Notes under the pieces: model-generated
What the model was told of the DNA's origin: nothing
What the model saw: the letters and a program-made list of their open reading frames with translations, nothing else
The model's database searches: none
Assembly (NCBI RefSeq): GCF_001704415.2
Contig: NW_017189517.1
Span: 4,351,167-4,415,166, forward strand
Direction of reading: 5' to 3'
Length of the DNA stretch: 64,000 bases
From: Capra hircus
Lineage: Eukaryota > Chordata > Mammalia > Artiodactyla > Bovidae
Made by a program: the position numbers and the translations under genes
Part shown: piece by piece, positions 48,181 to 58,603 of the stretch
Numbering within the stretch: position 1 is the stretch's first letter
Layout of the letters: each line of letters opens with the position of its first letter

Positions 48181-48480
48181 CCATCCTAAAGGGAATCAGT
48201 CCTGAATATTCATTGGAAGGACTGATGCTGAAGCTGAAACCCCAATACTCTGGTCACCTGATGTGAAGAACTGATTCACTGGAAAAGACCTTGATGCTGG
48301 GAAAGATTGAAGGCAGGAGAAGAAGGAGATGACAGAAGATGAGATGATTGGATGGCATCACTGACTCAATGGACATGAATTTGAATAAGTTCAAGGAGTT
48401 GGTGATGTACAGGGAAGCCTGGTGTGCTGCAGCCCATGGGGTCACAAATAGTTGGACATGACTGAGCAACTGAACTGAAC
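48181..48480 (+). mobile_element. BovB 3' fragment with 10-bp TSD
   Basis: From 'ccatcctaaagggaatcagt' to 'gcaactgaactgaac'. Flanked by TCAATCATGT (48171-48180) and TCAATTATGT (48481-48490), a 9 of 10 match. The C-terminal ORF region is out of frame. Confidence 0.94.
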
Positions 48481-48682
48481 TCAATTATGTAGGTAGATAT
48501 GGCAACATTGAAGAGTTTTTGATTCTAGATGGTTGAATTCAATAATATGGAGCTACTAGTATAGATTTAAGCCAAACTCATAGTTCTACAATTCATGGGA
48601 AAAACATATCTTGAAATGAAATCTGTAAAAGCTTTGAGCAATCTGAATTTTTGTAGGGCTTGAGGATTCCAGGATTGGTACC

Positions 48683-49026
48683 CTGAAAACCTCCCCTACC
48701 AGCCACCAACCAACCTGATACAAACCAGGGTTCCTGGGCTGGTTCACCCCCATCAAAAGAAGTTGATAAGAGTCTAGACAAATTTAAGCAAGGCTTTATT
48801 GGTGACCCTGCTGCAGCAAAGGGGAGTAAAAACCAGTAACATGTTCCCTTAGTCACTGGGCTGGCGGGGGCGGGGGTGGGGGGGCGAGCTTGTTCTTTAT
48901 ATGGGGTGAGGGTGGGGTGTGTCCAGGAGTCAGGCCAAAGGGGTGGTTTAGGTGGATTATCCACCCTTAGGTGCTGTTGAGTGCAGCGGGGAGTGCATAC
49001 ACAGTATGATGCTTTTGTTCCTGACA
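48683..49026 (-). mobile_element. Probable solo LTR of an endogenous retrovirus
   Basis: On the minus strand the block begins TGTCAGGAAC (near 49026), has a TATA-like ATATAA (48897-48902) and, about 100 bp on, an AATAAA polyadenylation signal (48795-48800). It ends near ...TTCA (48683), giving TG...CA ends and about 344 bp, as expected for an LTR. The C-rich segment between TATA and AATAAA fits an R/U5 leader. I see no gag, pol or env sequence beside it. The 3' edge is uncertain because no 4-6 bp target duplication is clear, and the family is not identified. Confidence 0.55.
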
Positions 49027-49804
49027 CCGTGTTTTTCCTCCTAATTCATTAGAAGTGGCAGTTGGATTTTTTTTTTTTTTGGTCTTTTTGTATCTTGTCC
49101 ATAATTTGTTCCCAACTGCTTATGCATGCAGTTATTTTTAGTACCTTATAGTTTCCTTTGTGTTTTCTTGCTAGAGGAGATATTTGTTCAGAGTGTAAGC
49201 ACTGCAACCAAATGTCCCAGGTTCCAGCCTGCCTCAAATCCTATCTTCCTTTTGCTTACACAGCAAGAGATGGCTATCAGATTATTCTGCTTTGGTGTCC
49301 CGAATACTTAGAACAAAATTAAGCCTTGAAAATCCTGTAAAAATACAGGGATTGGTATTACATGGAAACCTCTAATAAATGAACTTCATACAAAGCCCCA
49401 TTTACCAGCTACATCTGATCCAAATTCAACTCCAAAGGTATTAATATCTGGAATCGCATCAGTTGTTTTTATTCCATGGGTGACACATTAGAGATATAAA
49501 CACTCTATCTTTTTCCATATATTAGACTTTGAAACTTGCATTTGCTATATGAAGTTACCTCAAGGTATGAATTTTACAACAAATAATTAAAATACATTAA
49601 ACTAGATAAAACAAACACAATAAAAGAAAGTCAATAATATGCTAATTCCAAAATACTTTTTACTGCCTTGAGGGCACCAGAAATTGGATTTTAGCTTCAC
49701 AGGAGATAGGAAAAGTGATCAACATCTAGTCCCTCTGCCTCTTAACTCTGATTTCTCATTTCACAAGATGAATTCTTGTGTATGAGGGAAATTTACCTCA
49801 CTGG
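49027..49804. other. Unassigned stretch
   Basis: A T14 run lies near 49067-49080. No gene or repeat recognised. Confidence 0.4.
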
Positions 49805-50800
49805 TGTTCTCAGAACACTGACTCAGTGCTGGCCTTGTCCTGGTTATTAGAGTCACAGAGATGAATGTGAGGCTTCGTTCCTTTTGGAACTCCCAGTCTA
49901 TTGAAGGAAGTAGACAAGTCAACAGGCAACTGCAATATTATGGTAAAGAAGTGACCAAAATATGTATGGGAATGATAGGCAAAGTATGTGTGATCATACA
50001 TGGAGAAAAGCGGGGATGCTTAAAACAAATTATATTCTGAATCTGTACTGGTGAGGAATCTTTTTTCTTTATCCTTAACTACTAATTGGGGCCATTAAAA
50101 TGTTGGTAGGCCCTTGGCAGAGAATGAAGACTGAAAGAGTGTGATTTTTCTGTGTATTATCTTACATTGTGGTGTAGGACAGGAGAGTCAGGGCATTGGA
50201 TAGTAACATAGGAGGTACTGGTCACTTAGCACTAGGGTTAGGCTGCTGCTAAGTCACTTCAGGCGTGTCCGACTCTGTGCGACCCCATAGATGGCAGCTC
50301 ACCAGGCTCCCCCGTCCCTGGGATTCTCCAGGCAAGAACACTAGAGTGGGTTGCCATTTCCTTCCCCAATGCATGAAAGTGAAAAGTGAAAGTGAAGTCA
50401 CTCAGTCGTGTCCGACTCTTAGCAACCCCATGGACTGCAGCCTACCACCAGGATCCTCCATCCATGGGATTTTTCAGGCAAGATTACTGGAGTTGGGTGC
50501 CATTGCCTTCTCTGACTGGGGTTAGGAAAGTTTCACAAAGGAAGTGAGAACCAAATTGAGATGTACTGGAAAGGAGGCATAAGAAAGAGAATCAGGGGAG
50601 ATGTCCTGGGCAAAAGACATGGTATGGATGAAGCACAATGGAAGGAATTAGGATGCCATGCTTGGGAAGACAAAATAGGTTAGTTATTGCTGGGTCATGT
50701 CATGGAAAGATGATGCTGGAGAGTTAATGAAAAGTTATATTTTGGAGGACCATAGGTACCAATTATGTAGGCCAAGCCAAAGCTTAGACTTTGTCCCATA
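49805..50800 (-). mobile_element. L2 copy, split by BovA2
   Basis: Plus-strand antisense L2 text: 'ggaactcccagtctattgaa' (49887), 'gtttcacaaaggaagtgaga' (50530), 'gatgaagcacaatggaagga' (50627), 'tatgtaggccaagccaaagc' (50765) and 'cttagactttgtcccataa' (50782). The BovA2 at 50243-50517 is inserted with its own TSD. Confidence 0.65.
50243..50517 (-). mobile_element. BovA2 dimer SINE with 8-bp TSD
   Basis: It begins with the antisense tail 'ctgctgctaagtcacttcag', has two BovA units joined by 'gcatgaaagtgaaaagtga', and ends 'gccttctctgact'. GGGTTAGG flanks at 50235-50242 and 50519-50526. Close to consensus. Confidence 0.96.
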
Positions 50801-50828
50801 AGCCAGGGATTAGTAATTTTTTTTTCTT

Positions 50829-51476
50829 TTGCCATATAGTAACAGATATGCAGATGACACCACCCTTATGGCAGAAAGTGAAGAGGAACTAAAAAGCCTT
50901 TTGATGAAAGTAAAAGAGGAGAGTGAAAAAGTTGACTTAAAGCACAACATTCAGAAAACGAAGATCATGGCATCTGGTCCCATCACTTCATGGCAAATAG
51001 ATGGGGAAACAGTGGAAACAGTGTCAGACTTTATTTTTGGGGGCTCCAAAACCACTTTAGATGGTGATTGCAGCCATGAAATTAAAAGACGCTTACTCCT
51101 TGGAAGAAAAGTTATGACCAACCTAGATAGCATATTGAAAAGCAGAGATATTACTTTGCCAACAAAGGTCCATCTAGTCAAGGCTCTGGTTTTTTCAGTG
51201 GTCATGTATGGATGCAAGTGTTGGACTGTGAAGAAAGCCGAGCACCAAAGAATTGATGCTTTTGAACTGTGGTGTTGGAGAAGACTCTTGAGAGTCTCTT
51301 GGACTGCAAGGAGATCCAACCAGTCCATTCTAAAGGAGATCAGCCTTGGGTGTTCTTTGGAAGGAATGATGTTAAAGCTGAAACTCCAGTACTTTGGCCA
51401 CTTCATGCGAAGTATTGACTCATTGGAAAAGACTCTGAGGCTGGGAGGGATTGGGGGCAGGAGGAGAAGGAGATGA
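50829..51476 (+). pseudogene. BovB RT C-terminal fragment with open frame
   Basis: A 215-codon open frame reads from RYADDTTLMAESEEELKSLL through LPTKVHLVKALVFSVVMYGC and LWCWRRLLRVSWTARRSNQS to GGIGGRRRRR. It stops at a TGA that corresponds to a CGA Arg codon in the family, a likely CpG decay. Its first codons (MPYSN) come from the host sequence before the insertion. It lacks the endonuclease and the first catalytic Asp motif, so it has no expected activity; the open frame reflects youth. Confidence 0.9.
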
Positions 51477-51621
51477 CAGAGGATGAGAAGGCTGGATGGC
51501 ATCACTGACTCAATGGACATGAGTCTGAGTGAACTCCAGGAGTTGGTGATGGACAGGGAGGCCTAGCATGCTGCTATTCATGGGGTCGCAAAGAGTCAGA
51601 CATGACTGAACTGAACTGAAA
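50838..51621 (+). mobile_element. BovB 3' fragment starting at the YADD codons
   Basis: 5'-truncated exactly at the RYADD segment ('agatatgcagatgacacc') and extending to 'gactgaactgaactga'. About 785 bp, near consensus, inserted in the older element at 50801-51830. Confidence 0.95.
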
Positions 51622-51854
51622 GATGGATTTGCTAGCTCCACTTTCTCTGTTGCAGCTATTCATTTCTACCTCAGTTTTGCTTTTGTAGGCAAAAGCAGCA
51701 GTGAATAATATGTAAATGAGTGATGAGAGCTGTGTTCCAGTAGAATTTTTTTGACAAAAATGGTAGCCGGCTAGATTTGACCTAAGGGTCATAGTCTGCC
51801 CATCCTTGATATTAGTGATAAGGCCATCAGCAGCAGGTTTTTAAGTGCGATTTA

Positions 51855-52110
51855 AGGGAGAAGGAAATGGCAACCCACTCTGGTATTCTTGCCTGGAAAA
51901 CCCCATGGACAGTGGGGCCCAGTTGGCTATGGTCCATGGAGTTCCAAAGAGTTAGACATGACTTAGCGATTAAATTGGAGAAGGAAATGGCAACCTACTC
52001 CAGTACTCTTGCCTGGAGAATACCATGGGCAGAGGAGCCTGGTGGGCTGCTGCCCATGGGGTTGCACAGAATCGGTCATGACTGAAGCAACTTAGCATAC
52101 ATGCATGCAT
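51855..52110 (+). mobile_element. BovA2 dimer SINE with TSD
   Basis: Two BovA units starting 'gagaaggaaatggcaaccc' (51859) and 'ggagaaggaaatggcaacc' (51976), ending 'gcatacatgcatgcat'. GTGCGATTTA (51845-51854) and GTGCAATTTA (52111-52120) flank it, a 9 of 10 match. Confidence 0.95.
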
Positions 52111-52120
52111 GTGCAATTTA

Positions 52121-52579
52121 TATATGAGAGAGATGGTACATATTTTAATAAGTTTCTCCGGTGAATCTGACATATTTTAGGTTTAGGAAAAAAATTTTCA
52201 GTCTGGACTCTATATCAGAACTGCACTACAGAATTTTCTGTGATAATGGAAAGGTTTTATATCTACATCATCCAATGCAGAAGCTCCTAGCTAAATTCTT
52301 GAGTGAAACAAAGTGTGACAAAGAACTGAATTACAAATTTAATTTCAATTGAAAGTTACATATGGTTAGTGGTTGCCCTATAGGACAGCACGATCCTAGG
52401 CATTGGCCAACATTTGGATTTACACAATTTCAGATAGAAGCACAAAGCAGAGAACCTTGCTAAGATGGACATACCTATCCAGGTGATACAGGGCATCAGC
52501 AGTAAATCCAGAAAAGATTGCAAAGTAGGCTCTGAGAACACCTTGAAATCATTCAATTCCATTTCTTTTTAAAATTCTA
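52121..52579. other. Unassigned stretch
   Basis: No gene or repeat recognised. Confidence 0.4.
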
Positions 52580-53340
52580 TCTTGTCTGTTAAACTCCTTT
52601 GCCTAATTTTCTAGAGTTTTTAAGCTTTCCTTTATTTATATGAGCTTTGCATACAGTAAGGAAATGAGCATTTTATAGTGTGAATTACAAATTTTTAAAA
52701 ATGTGTTTTCTTACTGTTTTAAAATTTCTTGAGTTTTACTGTTTCCTTTCTCATGTAATTAAAAAAATATAGTATTTTATGGTCTTTTCTTTGATGACTT
52801 CAGTTATTGTTTCTCTTTTAAGCCTTTTCTAGCCTGTAATTATTAGGGAAAAAATGATTCCATAGATGCTTCTGGAATGTTTATGGTTTGATTATTTACA
52901 TTTAAATAGTTGCTCCGTGTGGAATTTATTTTTGTTTAAAGTGTAAGGTGAGAGATTCAACTAAGTGTTTTCCAGATACCAAGCCATTTATTGAATAATT
53001 GATTTAACCCACAGGGTATTGCATCACTAAAAATTCTCATGTATATACTTGCATACATACATCAGTTTTGTACTCTGTGCTACTGATCTATCTATTTATG
53101 AGCCAGAGTCATGCTCTTTAAATTATTAAAGGTTTATAATGTGTTTGAATATTTATTAAAGCTAGTCGTACTTCTCTTCCCCCTCCTCCTCCTTTTATTT
53201 GTTTTTCTCCATGGATTTTCAAATCAGCCTTTCCAGTTACTAACCCTTACTTCAAGAGAACTGATGTGTTTATGCAGTGTGTTTTCCTAGTCAAAAACAT
53301 GGTATGCTATTTGAATCACTCATGTATTATTTTATATTTC
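52580..53340 (-). mobile_element. Ancient L1M ORF2 fragment
   Basis: The plus strand contains 'ctactgatctatctatttat' near 53082, 'ttaaaggtttataatgtgttt' near 53127 and 'tttcaaatcagcctttccag' near 53218, antisense landmarks of L1 ORF2. The left part (52580-52900) is less certain. Confidence 0.6.
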
Positions 53341-53384
53341 TCAACAGTGTTTTTAAAAGATTTATGTCATTCTTTCCCCCAATA

Positions 53385-53745
53385 TAGTTAAAAACATTTT
53401 CAAACATACCTATAATCTGGAAGAATTATACAATAAATTCCCATAGGTAAGTCACATACATTCTACCATGTACATTTTACTATATTTGCTTTATCAAATG
53501 GCTATCTTTATATCTCTCTAGCAATCTAAAACTATTTAATGCATTTTAAAATAAACTTGCAGACATAATAAAACTTGAAGTATTCAGTATGTGTAGCAGT
53601 AACTAGTCTTCAGTATTCATTTATGGGATTTTTTAATATGGGAGGTAAAACATACATAATAGGAAATATGTATATCCTAACTGTTCAACAAATGCAAAAA
53701 TATCAAGATATAGAATATTATTAAATTGTGAATAGCTTTGATTTT
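53385..53745 (-). mobile_element. Ancient L1M 3' region
   Basis: Plus-strand text 'aacttgcagacataataaaa', 'attcagtatgtgtagcagt' and 'ggaggtaaaacatacataat' is the antisense of an old L1 3' UTR. Eroded. Confidence 0.55.
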
Positions 53746-53797
53746 TTTTCAAAAGTTATACATATCTTGCTTTTATGAGCTAAACACTAAATGGTCA

Positions 53798-56700
53798 ATC
53801 AGTTCAGTTTAGTTCAGTCACTCAGTCGTTTCTGACTCTTTGTGACCCCATGAATGGCAGCACACCAGGCCTCCCTGTCCATCACCAACACCCGGAGTTC
53901 ACTCAGACTCACGTCCATTGAGTCAGTGATGCCATCCAGCCATCTCATCCTTTGTCATCCCCTTCTCCTCCTGCCCCCAATCCCTCCCAGCATCAGAGTC
54001 TTTTCCAATGAGTTAACTCTTTGCATGAGGTGGCCAAAGTACTGGAGTTTCAGCTTTAGCATCATTCCTTCCAAAGAAATCCCAGGGCTGATCTTCAGAA
54101 TGGACTGGTTGGATCTCCTTGCAGTCCAAGGGACTCTCAAGAGTCTTCTCCAACACCACAGTTCAAAAGCATCAATTCTTTGGTGTTCAGCCTTCTTCAC
54201 AGTCCAATTCTCGCATCCATACATGACCACAGGAAAAACCACAGCCTTGACTAGACGGACCTTAGTCGGCAAAGTAATGTCTCTGCTTTTGAATATGCTA
54301 TCTAGGATGGTCAAACTTTTCTTCCAAGGAGTAAGCGTCTTTTAATTTCATGGCTACAGTCACCATCTGAAGTGATTTTGAAACCCCAAAAGATAAAGTC
54401 TGACACTGTTTCCCTGTTTCCCCATCTATTTCCCATGAAGGGATGGGACCAGATGCCATGATCTTCGTTTTCTGAATGATGAGCTTTAAGCCAACTTTTT
54501 CACTCTCCTCTTTCACTTTCACCAAGAGGCTTTTTAGTTCCTCTTCACTTTCTACCATAAGGGTGGTGTCATCTGCATATCTGAGGTTATTGATATTTCT
54601 CCCGGCAATCTTGATTCCAGCTTGTGTTTCTTCCAGTTCAGTGTTTCTCATTATGTATTCTGAATATAAGTTAAATAAGCAGGGTGACAATATACAGCCT
54701 TGACGTACTCCTTTTCCTATTTGGAACCAGTCTGTTGTTCCATGTCCAGTTCTAACTGTTGCTTCCTGACCTGCATACAGATTTCTCAAGAGGCAGGTCA
54801 GGTGGTCTAGTATTCCCATCTCTTTCAATATTTTCCACAGTTTATTGTGATCCACACAGTCAAAGGCTTTGGCATAGTCAGTAAAGCAGAAATAGATGTT
54901 TTTCTGGAGCTCTCTTGCTTTTTCCATGATCCAGTGGATGTTGGCAATTTGATCTCTTGTTCCTCTGCTTTTTCTAAAACCAGTTTGAACATCAGGAAGT
55001 TCACAGTTCACATATTGCAGAAGCCTGGCTTGGAGAATTTTGAGCATTACTTTTCTAGCATGTGAGATGAGTGTAATTGTGTGGTAGTTTGAGCATTCTT
55101 TAGCATTGCCTTTATTTGGGATTGGAATGAAAAATGACCTTTTCCAGTCCTGTGGCCACTGCTGAGTTTTCCAAATTTGCTGGCATATTGAGTGCAGCAC
55201 TTTCACAGCATCATCTTTCAGGATTTGAAATAGCTCAACCAGAATTCCATCACCTCCACTATCTTTGTTCGTAGCGATGCTTTCCAAGGCCCAGTTGACT
55301 TCATCTTCCAGGATGTCTTGCTCTAGATTAGTGATCACACCATCATGATTATCTGGGTTGTGAAGATCTTTTTTGTACATTCTTCTGTGTATTCTTGCCA
55401 CCTCTTCTTAATATCTTCTGCTTCTGTTAGGTCCAGACCACTTCTGTCCTTTATGGAGCCCATCTTTGCATTAAATGTTCCCTTGGTATCTCTAATTTTC
55501 TTCAAGAGATCTCTAGTCTTTCCCATTCTGTTCTTTTCCTTTATTTCTTTGCATTGATCACTGAAGAAGGCTTTCTTATCTCTTCTTGCTATTCTCTGGA
55601 ACTCTGCATTCAGATGCTTATATCTTTCCTTTTCTCCTTTGCTTTTCACCTCTCTTCTTTTCACAGCTATTTGTAAGGCCTCCCCAGACAGCCATTTTGC
55701 TTTTTTGCATTTCTTTTCCACGGGGATGGTCTTCATCCCTGTTTCCTGTACAATGTCACAAACCTCATTCTATACCTCATCAGGCACTCTATCAGATCTA
55801 GGCCCTTAAATCTGTTTCTCACTTCCACTGTATAATCATAAGGGGTTTGATTTAGGTCATTCTTGAATGGTCTAGCGGTTTTCCCTACTTTCTTCAATTT
55901 TAGTCTGAATTTGGTAATAAGGAGTTCATGATCTGAGCCACAGTCAGCTCCTGGTCTTGTTTTTGTTGACTGTATAGAGCTTCTCCATCTTTGGCTGCAA
56001 ATAATATAATCAATCTGATTTCGGTGTTGACCATCTGGTGATGTCCATGTGTAGAGTCTTCTCTTGTGTTGTTGGAAGAGGGTGTTTGCTATGACCAGTG
56101 CATTTTCTTGGCAAAACTCTATTAGTCTTTGCCCTGCTTCATTCCACATTCCAAGGCCAAATTTGCCTGTTACTCCAGGTGTTTTTTGACTTCCTACTTT
56201 TGAATTAGAGTCCCCTATAATGAAAAGGACATCTTTTTTGGGTGTTAGTTCTAAAAGGTCTTGTAGGTCTTCATAGAACCGTTCAACTTCAGCTTCTTCA
56301 GCGTTACTGATTGGGGCATAGACATGGATAACTGTGATATTGAATGGTTTGTCTTGGAGATGAACAGAGATCATTCTGTCATTTTTGAGATTGCATCCAA
56401 GTACTGCATTTCGGACTCTTTTGTTGACCATGGTGGCTACTCCATTTCTTCTGAGGGATTCCTGCCTGCAGTAGTAGATATAATGGTCATCTGAGTTAAA
56501 ATTACCCATTCCATTCCATTTTAGTTCACTGATTTCTAGAATGTTGATGTTCACCCTTGCCATCTCTTGTTTGGCCACTTCCAATTTGCCTTGATTCATG
56601 GACCTGATATTCCAGGTTCCTATGCAATATTGCTCTTACAGCATCAGACCTTGCTTCTATCACCAGTCACATCAACAGCTGAGTATTGTTTTTGCTTTGG

Positions 56701-57112
56701 CTTCATCCCTTCATTCATTCTGGAGTTATTTCTCCACTGATCTGCAGTAGCATATTGGGCACCTACTGACCTGGGGAGTTCTTCTTTCAGTATCCTATCA
56801 TTTTGCCTTTTCATACTGTTCATGGGGTTCTCAAGGCAAGAATACTGAGTGGTTTGCCATTCTCTTCTCCAGTGGACCACATTCTGTCAGACCTCTCCAC
56901 CATGACCCGTCTGTCTTGGGTTGCCCCGTGGGCATGGCTTGGTTTCATTGAGTTAGACAAAGCTGTGGTCCTAGTGTGATTAGATTGACTAGTTTTCTGT
57001 CAGTATGGTTTCAGTGTGTCTGCCCTCTGATGCCCTCTTGCAACACCTACCATCTTACTTGGGTTTCTCTTGCCTTGAGTGTGGGGTATCTCTTCACGGC
57101 TGCTCCAGCAAT
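53798..57112 (-). mobile_element. Near-full-length BovB with 5' UTR
   Basis: The tail 'aatcagttcagtttagttc' is at 53800. The 5' end reaches beyond 'ccaccatgacccg' (56903) into the upstream UTR ('gatgccctcttgcaacacct', 'ggggtatctcttcacggctg') to about 57112. At 3.3 kb this is the most complete BovB in the window. Coding state is given in the pseudogene entry. It interrupts old L1M sequence. No obvious TSD. Confidence 0.96.
53850..56615 (-). pseudogene. BovB endonuclease-RT ORF, four main breaks
   Basis: The endonuclease is open over 55733-56599 (288 codons), starting MNQGKLEVAKQEMARVN. It keeps SELKW (catalytic Glu region), GDSN at the GD-N position, QIDYII and the GSDHEL motif, so the domain could be nearly complete. 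A frameshift after LDLIECLMRYR-type text (near 55780) moves to 55335-55736 and another to 54298-55401 (367 codons). That last piece carries the RT with TDYAKAFDCVDH, GVRQGCILSPCLFNLY and YADD at 54568-54579. A third shift after ETGKQCQT (near 54415) and a fourth near 54310 separate the C-terminal piece 53955-54314. The most intact BovB ORF here, but not translatable as one protein. Confidence 0.93.
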
Positions 57113-57114
57113 AT

Positions 57115-58600
57115 GTATATTTTAATAAATTTTATACATTATTAGATTTCTTTTGCTAATATTAAGAATTTTTCTGTTGTGTTCAAACGAGTATTAGTCA
57201 ATACTTTTATTGTAACATCTTTGTCTGCTTTCGATATTGGTGTTATTCTGGTCTCAACATGTCTGGAAGCATTCTTTTCTCATTTTTGTAAGGGATTAGA
57301 GCACGATAAGTTTTATTTCTTCATTAAATATTTGATAGGGTTCACTTTTGAAATAATTTTGTCTTTAGATTTTTTTGTGAAAAATTTTATGATAATGAAA
57401 TTGTTGGTTTCATAGATGGAGGGCTATTCAGATTTTCTGTTCCATCATGTCACTTTTGCCAAGTCGCATTTTTGAAGGAACTTGTCTATTTGATCTATTT
57501 GTCAAATCCATGAGCATTATTTTATATGTCTATAGTATCTGTATTTACAATCCTTTTCATTTCTGATGTTAGTAATTTGTTTCTTTCCTTTCCTTGGTTA
57601 GTCAATCTATGGGTTTGTCAAACTTTTTTGATCTTACCAAATAACTATAACCAACTTTTTAAAAAAAGCTTTATTGAGATATAATCCACATACCATAATT
57701 TTACCTATTTAAAATGTAAAATTCATGTTTTAAGGACATTGTAGGAGTGTGCAACAATAAGCACTATCTAATTTTGGAATAGGTCCCATTTTCCTGAAAG
57801 AAACTGCATAGGCATTAACCGTCTTTATTAATTTTCTCGTTGGTTGTTTTCAATTTCATTTATATCTACTATTATCTTTATTATTTCATCCCATCCACTT
57901 ACTTTGGCTTTTCATTCTTCTTTTTCTAGCTTCTTAAGATGACTTTTATGTCTTTGAATTTAGGCTATTATATTCTGATATAAGCATTGTAATTATGGTT
58001 TCCCCTAATGCTGCATTTTCTGTGTCCTGCACATTTTAGAGTGTATTTTTATTATCATATAGTTGGAAATATTTTCTAACTTCCATGATTTTTTCTATGA
58101 ACTATGGGTTATTTAGAAGTATGCTCTTAGATTTCCAAATATTTAGAGTTGTTCTAAATATCTTACCTTTATTTATAATTTAATTCATTTTTAGTTAGAG
58201 AACTTACTCTATGTGACGTGGATCCTTTCACATGTATTGTGACTCATTTTATGGCAAAACATAAGGTCTATCTTTGGAAGGGTACCATGTATACTTGAAA
58301 ATAAGGATATTCTACAGATGTTGTACATACTGTTCTACAAATATGACCTAAGTCAGAAAAGTTGATAGTTTTACAGATCATTTATGGTTCTACTGATCTT
58401 TATTTTTTTCTTTTGCTAATTATTCCGTCAATTTTTGAAAATTGGTGTGAACAATCTAAGTATGATTATAGAATTATTCTTTTCATTGTGTTAGTTTTAC
58501 TCCATATATTTTGAAGCTCTGTTATTAGGTGCATATTTATTTATAAATTATGTTTCTTCATGACTAATTGATGTTTCCATCCATATGAAGTCTTCTTGAT
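57115..58600 (-). mobile_element. Ancient L1M ORF2
   Basis: Plus-strand antisense landmarks: 'tattggtgttattctggtct' (57235), 'ttagtaatttgtttctttcc' (57570), 'ttatttagaagtatgctctta' (58110) and 'ttccaaatatttagagttgt' (58134). Likely continues beyond the BovB at 61451. An old L1 3' end is embedded at 57658-57820. Confidence 0.7.
57658..57820 (-). mobile_element. L1M 3' end nested in L1M ORF2
   Basis: 'agctttattgagatataatc' and 'cacataccataattttacc' are the antisense of a very common L1M 3' terminus. ORF2 text lies on both sides, so it is a nested insertion. Confidence 0.8.
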
Positions 58601-58603
58601 TGT

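Larger units (their letters stand above)
50801..51830. mobile_element. Old hAT/MER-like element split by BovB
   Basis: 'ccagggattagtaattttttt' with 'ttttgccatatagtaac' before the BovB, and 'gctattcatttctacctcag', 'gctgtgttccagtagaat' and 'gtctgcccatccttgat' after it, are collinear with a common ancient mammalian repeat of DNA-transposon type whose exact name I am not sure of. The outer ends resemble imperfect inverted repeats. Confidence 0.5.
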
